Shown here: piece after piece, positions 1 through 9,020 of the stretch | Layout of the letters: each line of letters begins with the position of its first letter | How positions within the stretch are numbered: the first letter of the stretch is position 1 | Source of the DNA: QHWT01 sp046734675 | GTDB taxonomy: Bacteria; Acidobacteriota; Vicinamibacteria; Vicinamibacterales; 2-12-FULL-66-21 | Assembly (NCBI GenBank): GCA_046734675.1 | Contig: JBKPRU010000319.1 | Location: 1 to 24,986 of the forward strand | Direction: 5' to 3' | Length of the DNA: 24,986 bases | The notes under the pieces: generated by a model | The model's database searches: none | What the model saw: the letters and a program-made list of their open reading frames with translations, nothing else | What the model was told of the DNA's origin: nothing | Made by a program: the position numbers and the translations under genes

Positions 1-1
1 G

Positions 2-634
2 ACCCTTCCGCGCGGGCGGCTTCGCGGACGCGGCGCCGAGGTGTTCGAGGACATCAATGCCGCGCTCGCCGCGTACATGCGTGCCGCGCTGCTGGCCTGT
101 CTCCTCGTGGGCGTGCTGTGCACGATCGGATTCGTGTTGATAGGCGTGCCGTATGCACTTCTCTTTGGTGTGATAGCCGGCCTGCTCGAGTTCATCCCGT
201 TGGTCGGTCCGCTCGCCGTTGCGGCGGGAGCGACGCTGGTCGTCAGCTTTCATTCGATCAACCAGGCGGTGTGGGTACTCGCGTTTCTCAGCGCACTACG
301 GGTTGCACAGGACTACGTGATCTTTCCGCGACTCGTACGTCGAGGCATCCACATGCATCCGCTGGGGGTGATTCTGGCGATTCTCTGCGGCGCCGAGCTG
401 GCGGGGATGGCTGGTGTCTTTCTGGCCATCCCGGCGGTCGCCGTGTTGTCGGTACTCCATCGACATTTGCTGGAGCACCGCGGGAGTGGCGGTCTGGTAT
501 CCGAGCTGTTAACGCCGGCGCAATCCGCCCCAGAGCTCGCGCGCAGGACGTCGGATTCCGCGGCGACGCCGAGTGCTCATCCTGCAGCCGATACGTCGGC
601 ACTGCAGCCGCGTCCAACGGCGGTCACACAGTGA
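2..634 (+). CDS. AI-2E family transporter, C-terminal part (5' end outside window)
   Basis: The reading frame is open to the window edge, so this is the last ~210 residues of a longer protein. A GTG at 41 is internal, not a convincing start. What is visible is the C-terminal half of the AI-2E/PerM-like exporter family (PF01594). It has several hydrophobic segments, the family-typical stretch LLEFIPLVGPLAVAAGATLV, then DYVIFPRLVRRGIHMHPLGV and a final membrane segment ending in FLAIPAVAVLSVLHRHLLEH. A hydrophilic Ala/Pro/Ser-rich tail of about 50 residues follows. Members are polytopic inner-membrane proteins; some export autoinducer-2, others ions or unknown solutes, so the substrate is not known here. 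A second AI-2E gene lies at 7947-9020. Immediately downstream is the remnant of a yihY/brkB gene. Confidence 0.85.
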   Translation, partial: TLPRGRLRGRGAEVFEDINAALAAYMRAALLACLLVGVLCTIGFVLIGVPYALLFGVIAGLLEFIPLVGPLAVAAGATLVVSFHSINQAVWVLAFLSALRVAQDYVIFPRLVRRGIHMHPLGVILAILCGAELAGMAGVFLAIPAVAVLSVLHRHLLEHRGSGGLVSELLTPAQSAPELARRTSDSAATPSAHPAADTSALQPRPTAVTQ

Positions 635-677
635 GCCTGGGGAGCCGCAGTCGCACGCCGGCACTCGTGCCTGTCTT

Positions 678-1338
678 CGGCACGCCCTCAAGGCCTGGTG
701 GGACGACGACGCACTGCGTCTCGGCGCCGCACTGGCCTAATACACCTTGTTTGCGATCGCGCCAGTGCTGCTTGTCGCAACCGGAATTGCGGGTCTCGTC
801 TTCAACTCCGATGCGGTGCGCGCAGAAATCGTCAACCAGCTCGATCACCTAGTCGACGCGAGGGTGCGCGCGCCGTACAGAGCCTTCTCGATGGAGCGAG
901 TCAGCGACGGAGCGGCATCGTCGCCACCGCGATCGGCAGCGTCACATTCGTCATCGCCGCCTCGAGCTCCAGGCCGCGCTGAACACGGTGTGGCGTGTGA
1001 AGTCGAATCCGGGTGCGCACCTGAAGGCCTTCCTGATCGATCGTCTGCGCTCCTTCCGCTTGGTGGTCGCGATCGGCTTTCTGCTGATGGTCTCGCTCCC
1101 GGTGACGGCGGCGCTTGCGTCATTCAGCGCGTGGCTCTCGCCCCATGCCTCACGTCCCGCTGCTGTGGAGCGGAGTGCAATTGCTCGTATCGCTCATCGG
1201 GACGACAGCGCTGTTCGCGCTCCTCTACCGAATCCTGCCCGATGTGCATCTCCGGTTGACGTGATGTGACGATCGGTGCATTTCGTCACCGCGGTGCTGT
1301 TCACACTCGGTCAACAGCTGAGGACGGCCACACGCTGA
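678..1338 (+). pseudogene. Decayed YihY/BrkB family membrane protein gene
   Basis: Fragments of a YihY/virulence-factor BrkB family protein (PF03631) lie in order across different frames. The first is HALKAWWDDDALRLGAALA, then a TAA (738-740) where the family has Tyr, then YTLFAIAPVLLVATGIAGLV. A frame change near 855-860 leads to EGARAVQSLLDGAS and GIVATAIGSVTFVIAA. Another near 957-962 leads to LELQAALNTVWRVKSNPGA and AIGFLLMVSLPVTAALASF. A third near 1138-1145 leads to PLLWSGVQLLVSLIGTTALF and LLYRILPDV. A fourth, near 1260-1276, leads to VHFVTAVLFTLGQQL, ending at a TGA (1336-1338). One nonsense change plus at least four frameshifts rule out a working product. The flanking genes are intact, so poor sequence quality is a less likely explanation. 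The family's C-terminal quarter is missing or unrecognisable. Confidence 0.85.
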
Positions 1339-1930
1339 AAAAGGAGCGCGCCCGTGTGCGTAATGGTGCAGCGGATCTACTCCGGCAACTCACGACAGAC
1401 GTGCCGCCGGTCGCGAAGAACAGACCGACTGGCGGGGCAGCATTCGGAAGAAGCGGAGGGCGCAGTGGCGGCATCGTCGACGCGCTCTCTAGGGGCCACG
1501 CGGTGCGCCTGGCCGAAATCGCCTTCCAAACGTACTCCTTCACGGTTCGCATATCGTTCTCGATGAATTTCGGCGCGGTAGCGCATCGAGGCGCTGCGGT
1601 CGCGCCCGGCTCGAAAAAGCGGTGGCACTCGGCAGGAAAGCAGCGGTTCTAAGAACCGGTGCCTCTCGACAGCTCGCTCGTGCTATATCCAGGAGGCGAC
1701 GGGTGTCTTCAACGCGCGAGTGGCCGGAGAAGTCGACGCCAGCTCGTGCGAGCAAAGCGGTGTGTGCCAATCAGCTGCGGCCATCGCTGTCGCCGAAAAG
1801 AACCGCCGCCTTCGGATCAGCGCTCCCGCTGCGTCAAGCGTGGCGGTTCGGCACCAATCTTCAGGGCTGGCAGGGAGAATTTCAGGGACAATCGAGGGGA
1901 CGATCGGCCGGCGCGTAAGTCGCGACCTGG
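1339..1930. other. ~590 bp without a supportable gene
   Basis: Several ORFs of 60-130 codons overlap here on both strands, but none shows a recognisable domain, a coherent hydrophobicity pattern or a preferred frame. A purine-rich AGGAGG at about 1690-1695 precedes a GTG, but the peptide that follows is Arg/Ser-rich and resembles frame-shifted high-GC sequence. The stretch follows the decayed yihY/brkB gene and may be further degraded coding DNA. I cannot identify the source. Confidence 0.5.
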
Positions 1931-1932
1931 TT

Positions 1933-1938
1933 TATACT
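1933..1938 (+). promoter_or_regulatory. Probable -10 box for the tRNA gene
   Basis: TATACT lies 15 bases before the mature tRNA 5' end, in a locally AT-rich patch. No convincing -35 hexamer was found 16-18 bp upstream, so this is only the -10 half of a proposed promoter. Confidence 0.45.
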
Positions 1939-1953
1939 TAAGTTTTTCGCCCC

Positions 1954-2048
1954 GGTGAGGTGGCCGAGAGGCTGAAGGCGGCGGTTTGCTAAACCGTTGT
2001 AGGGTCTTTAAAGCCCTACCCAGGGTTCGAATCCCTGCCTCACCGCCA
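1954..2048 (+). tRNA. tRNA-Ser (anticodon GCT)
   Basis: This is a complete class II tRNA read directly from the sequence. The acceptor stem GGTGAGG (1954-1960) pairs perfectly with CCTCACC (2038-2044), followed by discriminator G and an encoded CCA (2046-2048). The D arm contains GGCCGAGAGGCTGAAGGC. The anticodon loop TTGCTAA, closed by GCGGT/ACCGT, gives anticodon GCT at 1988-1990, which reads AGC/AGT serine codons. A long variable arm (GTAGGGTCTTTAAAGCCCTAC) is typical of serine tRNAs. The T arm is CAGGG-TTCGAAT-CCCTG. Confidence 0.97.
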
Positions 2049-2160
2049 TTCGACTCGCCTTCGTCTTGCTTATGCGAGCCGAAGGCTCGCTCATGGCAAA
2101 CCAGTGTCAGGGAGAATGCCCTGAGCGCGCCAGCGAAGCCGGCAGGTCGAAGGGCCGAAT
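2049..2160. repeat. Hairpin-rich intergenic repeat downstream of tRNA-Ser
   Basis: Two hairpins follow the tRNA. The first is GCGAGCC-GAA-GGCTCGC (2074-2090), a perfect 7-bp stem. The second is bounded by GCCCT (2118-2122) and AGGGC (2151-2155) and encloses a CCAGCGAAGCCGG imperfect palindrome. The wording (CGACTCGCC, CTCGCTCATGGC, AGGTCGAAGGGCC) resembles REP-like intergenic repeats I recall from acidobacterial and other environmental genomes. The first hairpin could also help terminate the tRNA transcript, but it lacks a T run. Confidence 0.45.
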
Positions 2161-2269
2161 CTCCTCAAAAATAGCCGTGGACGCTGAAGAAGTTGTAGCG
2201 AGCCGCGTTTGTGGCGTTCGAAAGACCCCATCCTCGCTGCCGTCATCGGGCAGCCCGCGATTTCAGAAC

Positions 2270-4816
2270 TCACCGGTTCAACGCGGCCATCGGCTCGATT
2301 CTCGACGCGCGGTAGGCCGGCAAGTATGCGGCGACCGCCGCGACGGCCAGCAGCATCGCGGCCCCTGACACAAAAGAGATCGGATCGGTGGCGCCGACGT
2401 TGAACAAGAGCGCCCCCAGGCTGCGCGCGGCGATGAATGCGAGCGGGACGCCGATCGCCGCGCCGACGACGACGAGCATCATTGCTTCGCGCAGCACCAT
2501 CCGCAGCACCGTACTCCGGTCGGCGCCGAGCGCCATCCGCAGTCCGAGTTCGGCGACGCGACGGCTGACGCCGTACGAAATCGTCCCGTAGAGACCGAGG
2601 CTCGCAAGCAGCAGCGCGAGCGCGCCGAACATCGCGGTGAGGCGCGCGACCATCCGATCCTGGGTGACGGTGCGCGCGAGGCGATCGGCCAGCGGCACGA
2701 CTTCGACAATCGGCAACCGCGGCTCGATCCTCGTGAGGGTCTCGCGCACGGTCGGCGCGAGCGCCGCCGGCGATCCGGATGTCCTCACCTCGATATCGCT
2801 CAGCACATCGTCAGGCGCCGCGTCGGTCAGTTGATACGCCATGTTGGGCGGCGCACCCTTCACATCCACGTACTTCGCGTCTTCGACGACGCCGACGATC
2901 ACCTGCGAGTCTTTCCCGATGGTGTCGCCGTAGTCCCAGCGCCGGCCGATCGCGCTCTGTCCCTTGAAGAAGCGTCGCGCCATCGTGGTGTTCACGATGG
3001 TGTTGTGCGCGCCGGGCGCGCGATCTTCGGCGCGGAAGGATCGGCCTTCGAGAATCTTCAGGCCCATCGTGTCGAAGTATCGATCCGTGACCACCTCCTC
3101 GTTCGTTCGCAGCCGTTCATCGCGCCCCGGCGTGTAGCCCTCGACGGTCAGGCTGCTGATGCGCTGCGAGCCCCACAGCGGTCCGTTGGCCGACATGCTC
3201 GTCGATGCCACGCCGGGCACCGCCTGGAGCGACTCGACGATCCGTCGATAGAGCGCCTGGCGCTCATCAGCCGCATAGCCGGCGCCACGGACGTCGACGC
3301 GCACCGTGAGGACCTGGCCGAGATCGAAGCCGACATCGGTGTGCGTGAGCACGCGCAGGCTGCGCGTCAACAGCCCCGCGACGACGAGTAACAGCAGGCA
3401 GAACGCCATCTGCACGGCGACGAGCACCTTGCCGATCAGCATGCCGCGGCGTCCGCCCTCGCCGACCGCCCCGCGCCCGTCCTGCTTCATCGCTTCGGCC
3501 AGCGGCACACGCGTGCCTCTGATTGCCGGCAGCACGCCGCAGCCGATGCCGGTGAGCGCCGAAATCACCAGCGAGAATCCGAGGACCCGCCAGTCCAAAC
3601 CGGTATTCAGGTCGAGCGGCGCCGTCGAGGAGCCAACGTTCACCATGAGTGCGAGAAGCCCCTCGCGCGCCCATATCGCGAACGTGAAGCCGACGAAACC
3701 GGCGGCAGCGGCCAGCAGAACGCTCTCGGCGAGCATTTGCCGGATCAGGCGCACGCGGCCGGCGCCAATCGACTGCCGGATCGCCATTTCGCGCGCGCGA
3801 CCGGAGGCGCGTGACAGCAGCAGGCCCGCGACGTTGCCACAGGCGATCGCCAGCAGCACGCCGACCATCGTCAGCAGCACGAAGAGCGGCTGGGACACGG
3901 TGTCTCGCAGCGACGACAGACCGGTGGACGCGTCGCTGAGCAGCACGTGCTGCCGCCGGATCCCCGCCCGGTCGTCGGCGGTCGCGTCTTTCGGCAGCAC
4001 CGCGTCGTTGTCACGCTGGACGACGGTGGTCATCGTCGCCTCTGCGCCGGCCCGTCCGCCGGGTACGCGAGCGAACACGTTCAGCCACGCCATCTCCGGC
4101 TGCGGCGGCCAGGGCTTGCGGGGATCGGCGGCGTTGCTGTTGCTCGCGTTCTGCGAGTAGCGGACCACCGGCTGCATCATGTAGGGAATCCACGCGTCCG
4201 GCGCGCGCAGCGACAGCGTCGTGCCGAAGAAGCCCGGTCGCGTCACGCCGATCACGGTGAAGCTGGTGCCGTTGATCGCAATCGGGCGGCCGACGGCGTC
4301 GGGCGCGGCGCCAAAATGGCGGCGCCAGTAGCTGTCGCTGATCACCGCGAGCGGGTGTGCGCCGACTGTGCGGTTGTCGGAAGAATCGAGGAGTCGTCCG
4401 AGCTGCGGCCGCTGACGGAGTCCTTTGAAGTACTCGCCGGAGACCAGCTGGACGTTGCCGCGCGAGCCGATCGACTCGCCCTGCGGCTGCAGCTGCATGC
4501 CGGCGACACTGGTCGCCGCGAACAGCTCGCCGGCGCCGCGCGCAGCGAGCTCGTCGCGCGCGTGCTCGAAGGTCGGCGCCGAGAAGAGCTGTCCATATTC
4601 GCGGCCCGGCGCCTCCGTTCGCGCCTGAAAGAGCTGCTGCGGGTCCGGGACCGGCAGCGTGCGCAGCACGATTGCGTTGACCAGCGAGAACACTGCGGTC
4701 GCGCCGCCAATGCCCAGGCCGAGCGAGAGTACGGCCACCGAGGCGAAGCCGGGACTACGCCACAGGAGCCGCGCGCCGTAGCGCAGATCGTTGAAGAACT
4801 CTTTGACGATGGTCAT
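2270..4816 (-). CDS. ADOP-type MacB/FtsX-like ABC transporter permease
   Basis: An 848-residue inner-membrane protein with two MacB_PCD-FtsX units in one chain, the layout of acidobacterial duplicated orphan permeases. The N-terminus has FFNDLRYGARLLWRSPGF, then the hallmark membrane segment VLSLGLGIGGATAVFSLVNA. A periplasmic domain follows, then three membrane helices around residues 315-430 containing the family motif ARGRAREMAIRQSIGA-like SGRAREMAIRQSIGAGR. A second periplasmic domain spans roughly residues 480-690. The C-terminal helices contain RRVAELGLRMALGADRSTVL, and the protein ends in YRASRIEPMAALNR. The start chosen is ATG at 4816, nine codons inside the longest frame, because AAGG lies just upstream and the longer version would overlap the preceding gene. 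No ATPase gene is adjacent, so the partner ATPase and the substrate are unknown. It sits 10 bp after the GcvR-like gene and is probably co-transcribed with it. Confidence 0.9.
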   Translation of the reverse strand: MTIVKEFFNDLRYGARLLWRSPGFASVAVLSLGLGIGGATAVFSLVNAIVLRTLPVPDPQQLFQARTEAPGREYGQLFSAPTFEHARDELAARGAGELFAATSVAGMQLQPQGESIGSRGNVQLVSGEYFKGLRQRPQLGRLLDSSDNRTVGAHPLAVISDSYWRRHFGAAPDAVGRPIAINGTSFTVIGVTRPGFFGTTLSLRAPDAWIPYMMQPVVRYSQNASNSNAADPRKPWPPQPEMAWLNVFARVPGGRAGAEATMTTVVQRDNDAVLPKDATADDRAGIRRQHVLLSDASTGLSSLRDTVSQPLFVLLTMVGVLLAIACGNVAGLLLSRASGRAREMAIRQSIGAGRVRLIRQMLAESVLLAAAAGFVGFTFAIWAREGLLALMVNVGSSTAPLDLNTGLDWRVLGFSLVISALTGIGCGVLPAIRGTRVPLAEAMKQDGRGAVGEGGRRGMLIGKVLVAVQMAFCLLLLVVAGLLTRSLRVLTHTDVGFDLGQVLTVRVDVRGAGYAADERQALYRRIVESLQAVPGVASTSMSANGPLWGSQRISSLTVEGYTPGRDERLRTNEEVVTDRYFDTMGLKILEGRSFRAEDRAPGAHNTIVNTTMARRFFKGQSAIGRRWDYGDTIGKDSQVIVGVVEDAKYVDVKGAPPNMAYQLTDAAPDDVLSDIEVRTSGSPAALAPTVRETLTRIEPRLPIVEVVPLADRLARTVTQDRMVARLTAMFGALALLLASLGLYGTISYGVSRRVAELGLRMALGADRSTVLRMVLREAMMLVVVGAAIGVPLAFIAARSLGALLFNVGATDPISFVSGAAMLLAVAAVAAYLPAYRASRIEPMAALNR

Positions 4817-4826
4817 GGTGTCGCCT

Positions 4827-5354
4827 TCACGTGTGTGCTGCATCCTCGAGCGCCACGTCCACCATCAGCTCGCCGGCGAGCGTCTCCAATTCCGAGCGGA
4901 GGAACTCAAATGTCACGCTCGACGGGGCGCGCAGGTGCGCACGCGCACGGAACAGCGTCTCACCTGACATCGGCGCGCTGGTGACGTTGGTTTCGAGCTC
5001 TTCGATGTTGACGTGATGCCGCGCGAGCACGCGCGAGATGTCGCGGATGATGCCGGGATGATCGTTCCCGACCAGATCGAGGCGGAGGCTGCGGCTCGTC
5101 GCCGCCTCGCTGGCGGCACTGCGCTCGACGACGACCTTCAACCCTTCGCGCTCGAGCGCGGTCAGGCCGGCGGTGAGCGCGTCCGCACGAGCCGCATCGA
5201 CGCTGACGCGCAGCAGGCCCGCGAACTTCCCGGCCAGCCGCGCCATGCGGCTCTCTTCCCAGTTCGCCCCTGCCGCGAGAATCGATTCCGACACCCGCTC
5301 GACGATGCCCGGCTTGTCCTCGCCAATGACGGTCAGCACCAGCGACGTCCGCAT
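4827..5354 (-). CDS. GcvR-like double-ACT-domain regulator
   Basis: A 175-residue soluble protein made of two ACT domains. The first (residues ~1-75) begins MRTSLVLTVIGEDKPGIVER. The second (~90-170) begins LRLDLVGNDHPGIIRDISRV and continues HHVNIEELETNVTSAPMSG. The D-x-P-G-I signature occurs in both, at EDKPGI and NDHPGI. This architecture matches GcvR, the accessory repressor of the glycine cleavage operon in enterobacteria, which binds glycine and acts through GcvA. The family is broad and no gcv genes are nearby, so an amino-acid-sensing role is likely but the target is not known. The ATG at 5354 is preceded by GAGGAG about 7 bases upstream, which decides the start over a much longer open frame. 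The stop is 10 bp before the ADOP permease start. Confidence 0.8.
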   Translation of the reverse strand: MRTSLVLTVIGEDKPGIVERVSESILAAGANWEESRMARLAGKFAGLLRVSVDAARADALTAGLTALEREGLKVVVERSAASEAATSRSLRLDLVGNDHPGIIRDISRVLARHHVNIEELETNVTSAPMSGETLFRARAHLRAPSSVTFEFLRSELETLAGELMVDVALEDAAHT

Positions 5355-5457
5355 GCAGCCTGCTCCTCTACGAGAAGAGAGAACTCTAACCGAAACGCGC
5401 GCGATTGGTGACGCGGATACAAACCAAACACCCGGGGTCGCCGTCCAAGCTTGAACC

Positions 5458-7908
5458 ATGAAAGACGTGCGCGACGCGCTCCGATCGCTGGCCGCGACAC
5501 CGGTCGTCACCGCAATCGCGATTGCGTCGCTGGCGCTCGGGATTGGCGCGAACACGGCACTCTTCTCGATCCTCAACGGACTGCTCCTCAAACAGCTGCC
5601 GGTGCGGGAGCCGCAGCGGCTCGCGCTCGTCGGCCAAACGGAGTGGACCAATCCGATCTGGGAACAGATACGCGATCGTCAGGCCGAGTTTGCCGAGCGC
5701 GCATGCGCCTGGTCGGCGCAAGAGTTCAACCTGGCTGCCTCAGGACGAGCAGAACCGGTGGACGGCGCATACGTCAGCGGCGATTTGTTCCGAACGCTCG
5801 GCGTCGACACCACGGTCGGCCGGCCACTCACGGCTGCAGACGATGTGCGAGGCGGTGGCGCGGATGGGTGGGCGGCGGTCATCAGCGAGCGCCTGTGGCG
5901 GAGCCGGTTCGGCGGATCATCCGACATCCTGGGACGGCAACTCATCGTCAACGCGGTGCCGTTCACGATTGTCGGCGTGAGCCCCCGCGGCTTCTTCGGT
6001 CCCGAAGTCGGCCGCGCGATCGACGTGTTCGTCCCGCTCGCGTCCGAGGCCGCCATCCGCGGGCCCGAGTCGGCGCTCGACGGACGCTCCAGCTGGTGGT
6101 TGCAGGTGATGGTCCGGCTCAAACCCGAGGAGACGCTGGCGTCCGCGACGGCCGCGCTCAATCGCGCCCGTCCCGCGATTCGCGATGCCACGATGCCGCC
6201 CAATTACACCGCGGAGTACCGCGCGCAGTACCTGAACGACGACAGCGACTTTCGATTGATCGCCGGCGCGACCGGGCTGTCACCGTTGCGCGATCGCTTC
6301 CAGCAGCCGCTGACGATCATCATGATCGTGGTTGCGGCGGTGCTGCTGATTGCGTGCGCCAACATCGCGAACCTGATGCTCGCGCGCGGCGCGGCGCGGC
6401 GGCACGAGATGAGCGTGCGGCTTGCGCTTGGCGCCTCACGCGCCCGTCTCGGCGTCCAGCTGTTGACTGAAAGCCTCGTCCTGGCGATCGCGGGCGGCGT
6501 CAGCGGGCTGGCGCTGGCGAAATTCCTCGCCACGCTCCTCGTGCGTCAACTCGCATCCGCCGTCACCACGATTGCCTTGGACACCTCCATCGATTGGCGT
6601 GTTCTGGGATTCACCGGCGCGGTGGCGCTTGGCGCGACGCTGCTATTCGGTCTCGCGCCGGCGCTGCACATCGGCAGCGTCGAACCGAACGAGGCGCTGA
6701 AGGAACACAGTCGCACCATCACCGGCGATCGGCGCGTCGGATTTCGCCATGTCCTCGTCGTGGCTCAAGTCGCTTTGTCGTTCGTCCTGATCGCCGGCGC
6801 AGGATTGTTCATTCGCACCTTCACCAGCCTGATCACCACACCTCTCGGCTTCGATCCGGCACGGCTGCTGATCGTCAACGTCGATGCGAGCCGAAGCAAG
6901 GAGGCGCTCGCGGACAAGGCGGCATTCGCTCGACGTGTAACCGACGCCGCTTCAGAGGTGCCTGGCGTATCACGGGCGTCGCTGTCGTACCTCACGCCGC
7001 TCAGCGGACGGAACTGGACGCATCGCGTGCAAGTCTCGGACGGGCCGACGCTGGCGCGTGCCGAGCAGACGACATGGGTCAACGCGGTTGCCCCGGGATG
7101 GTTCGATACGTATCGGATGCGGCTCGTCGCAGGGCGCGATGTCGCGATGACCGACGCGCCGGGCAGCGACGCCGTCGTTGTCGTCAACGAAACGTTCGTC
7201 CGACGATTCGTCGGTCCACGCAGTCCGCTCGGGCTGCGCGTGCACAGCCTCGGCCTCGGCAAATTGAAGGAATGCGTCATCGTCGGCGTCGTGAACGATG
7301 CGATCTATCGCACGGTCCGCAGCGGCGTGGTGCCGACGATGTATCTGCCGATGGCGCAGGCCGATCCCTTCGGGTTCGGGTTTTCCGTCACGGCCAGATT
7401 GGGCGGGGACCGTACGTCCGCGGAGCGCGCGCTCGCGGATGCGCTCACCCGCGTGGATCCCAACATCGCGTTCTCGTTCCGCGACTACGGCGATCAACTG
7501 CGCGCGACCGTGGTGCAGGAGCGGCTCGTCGCGATCCTGTCCGGATTCTTCGGCGTGCTCGCGCTGCTGCTCGGTGCGCTGGGTCTTTACGGCGTCACGT
7601 CGTACTCGGTCAGTCGCCGACGCCCCGAGATTGCGGTTCGCATCGCGCTTGGTGCGACGAGCGCCACCGTTGTGCAACGCGTGCTGCAGCAGGTTGCCCT
7701 GCTGATGATCGCCGGCGGCGCCGTCGGTTTGGGCCTGAGCCTGTGGGCCGCGAGGTTCGTGAGTGCGCTGCTGTTCGGCGTAAGCGCACGCGATCCCTCG
7801 ACGTTGGTCGTCGCGGCCGCCGTGCTCGTGACCGTGGGCCTCGCTGCCGCGTGGGTGCCCGCGCGAAAGGCATCACGACTGAATCCCGTCACGATCCTCA
7901 GGGGCTGA
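5458..7908 (+). CDS. ADOP-type MacB/FtsX-like ABC transporter permease
   Basis: An 816-residue polytopic inner-membrane protein of the same duplicated-permease type as the product of 2270-4816, but clearly diverged from it. The N-terminus runs MKDVRDALRSLAATPVVTAI, then the membrane segment IASLALGIGANTALFSILNG. The first periplasmic domain includes SGDLFRTLGVDTTVGRPLTA and FTIVGVSPRGFFG. The central FtsX segment holds ANIANLMLARGAARRHEMSV and RLALGASRARL. A second periplasmic domain (residues ~440-690) precedes the C-terminal helices with RRRPEIAVRIALGATSATVV, and the end is ARKASRLNPVTILRG. No ATPase or MacA-like gene is adjacent. It is divergent from the GcvR-like gene with about 100 bp between them; no strong ribosome binding site was seen before the ATG. 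Confidence 0.9.
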   Translation: MKDVRDALRSLAATPVVTAIAIASLALGIGANTALFSILNGLLLKQLPVREPQRLALVGQTEWTNPIWEQIRDRQAEFAERACAWSAQEFNLAASGRAEPVDGAYVSGDLFRTLGVDTTVGRPLTAADDVRGGGADGWAAVISERLWRSRFGGSSDILGRQLIVNAVPFTIVGVSPRGFFGPEVGRAIDVFVPLASEAAIRGPESALDGRSSWWLQVMVRLKPEETLASATAALNRARPAIRDATMPPNYTAEYRAQYLNDDSDFRLIAGATGLSPLRDRFQQPLTIIMIVVAAVLLIACANIANLMLARGAARRHEMSVRLALGASRARLGVQLLTESLVLAIAGGVSGLALAKFLATLLVRQLASAVTTIALDTSIDWRVLGFTGAVALGATLLFGLAPALHIGSVEPNEALKEHSRTITGDRRVGFRHVLVVAQVALSFVLIAGAGLFIRTFTSLITTPLGFDPARLLIVNVDASRSKEALADKAAFARRVTDAASEVPGVSRASLSYLTPLSGRNWTHRVQVSDGPTLARAEQTTWVNAVAPGWFDTYRMRLVAGRDVAMTDAPGSDAVVVVNETFVRRFVGPRSPLGLRVHSLGLGKLKECVIVGVVNDAIYRTVRSGVVPTMYLPMAQADPFGFGFSVTARLGGDRTSAERALADALTRVDPNIAFSFRDYGDQLRATVVQERLVAILSGFFGVLALLLGALGLYGVTSYSVSRRRPEIAVRIALGATSATVVQRVLQQVALLMIAGGAVGLGLSLWAARFVSALLFGVSARDPSTLVVAAAVLVTVGLAAAWVPARKASRLNPVTILRG

Positions 7909-7946
7909 ACGGCGCGCCTCAGCGGATCGGACCGATGTGTCGTCGG

Positions 7947-9020
7947 TCACGCGTCCGGAACGTCACCCGCACGCGACATCCACGTCGTCAGCATCGTGTA
8001 GGCGACGGTGAGCACGACCGGGCCGATGAAGAGCCCGATGATCCCGAACGCAATCAGCCCACCCAGCACACCCGCAAAGATCAGAATCAACGGCAGGTTG
8101 ACCCCTCGTTTGATCAGCAGCGGTCGGACGACGTTGTCGAGCGTCATCGCCACGATCGCGATCACCAGCAGGATGGTCCCGGACATCGTGCTGCCGGACC
8201 AGAACAGCCAGATGACGGCGGGGAGGACCACTGGCAGCGGTCCGAGTTGTGCCAGGCACAGGAACAGCATCACCGCGGTGAGCAATGCGGCCGCGGGAAC
8301 TCCCGCCAGAAACAGGCCGGTGCCGGCAATCGCCGCTTGAACGAGCGCCGTTCCGGCGACGCCAAGCACGACGCCGCGAATGGTGCGCGCGGCGAGCAGC
8401 GCCGTGTCGTATCCCTGCCGTCCCGCCATCCGCATCGCGAAGCGGAGGAGACCGTCTCTGACACCTTCACCGTTCACGAGCACGACCGCCGAGATGACGG
8501 CCGTCAGCAGAAACTGCAGCAGCATGGTCCCGACGCTCCCCGCCTTGGTGACGAACCATTGAAGCGCTGCCTGCGCGTACGGCGTGAGGGCTGCAGCGCG
8601 CTGCGCCGGATCGAGCGCGCGGAACCGCGTCCATTCCGCCGCCATCCGCTCGCCCCTGAAGGGAATTCGTTCGAGCCAGATCGGCGCGGGTGGTAAGGCG
8701 ACCGACTCGAAGGACTTGAGATCCGACGTGATGCCCTGGGTGTTACGGACGATCGTGATCAGGGCGAGCGTTACCGGGACGAACACGACCAGCAGAATCA
8801 ACACCGTCATGATCGTCACCGCAACCCGCCGTCTGCCACCGAGGAAGGTTTCCAGGCGGAGCAGGAGCGGCCACGTGGCAACGGACACGACCGTGGCCCA
8901 CAGTATCGAGGTCAGGAATGGACTCAGGACCCAGAACGTCGACACCACCAGCAGCGCCAGAAACAGCACTGACAGTGTGGTGTGCGTCAGGTCCCGGGCA
9001 CCGCGCGGGCGGTCCACCAT
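7947..9020 (-). CDS. AI-2E family transporter
   Basis: A 357-residue polytopic membrane protein of the AI-2E/PerM family (PF01594). The N-terminal helix pair is SVLFLALLVVSTFWVLSPFL and VAVTIMTVLILLVVFVPVTL. A large polar middle segment (residues ~90-170) follows, then the conserved C-terminal helices including AAIAGTGLFLAGVPAAALLT, DNVVRPLLIKRGVNLPLILI and FGIIGLFIGPVVLTVAYTML. The segment DNVVRPLLIKRG is the family's best-conserved stretch. Start choice: ATG at 9020 (MVDRPRG) fits a short polar N-terminus; the frame is open to 9107, and a GTG at 9035 is also possible. Substrate unknown. Convergent with the ADOP gene (38 bp apart) and divergent from the cardiolipin synthase-like gene. Confidence 0.85.
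   Translation of the reverse strand: MVDRPRGARDLTHTTLSVLFLALLVVSTFWVLSPFLTSILWATVVSVATWPLLLRLETFLGGRRRVAVTIMTVLILLVVFVPVTLALITIVRNTQGITSDLKSFESVALPPAPIWLERIPFRGERMAAEWTRFRALDPAQRAAALTPYAQAALQWFVTKAGSVGTMLLQFLLTAVISAVVLVNGEGVRDGLLRFAMRMAGRQGYDTALLAARTIRGVVLGVAGTALVQAAIAGTGLFLAGVPAAALLTAVMLFLCLAQLGPLPVVLPAVIWLFWSGSTMSGTILLVIAIVAMTLDNVVRPLLIKRGVNLPLILIFAGVLGGLIAFGIIGLFIGPVVLTVAYTMLTTWMSRAGDVPDA

Noticed and set aside
1266..1652. A 128-codon open frame downstream of the yihY/brkB remnant.
   Set aside because: Its beginning overlaps the remnant in another frame, and the rest has no recognisable features or ribosome site.
1954..2160. An attachment site of an integrated element at tRNA-Ser.
   Set aside because: No duplicated tRNA 3' end and no integrase gene were seen in the window; the downstream sequence is hairpin repeat.
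6594..8696. A 700-codon plus-strand open frame rich in Arg and His.
   Set aside because: It overlaps the second ADOP permease in another frame and runs antisense into the AI-2E gene; no domain or membrane pattern.
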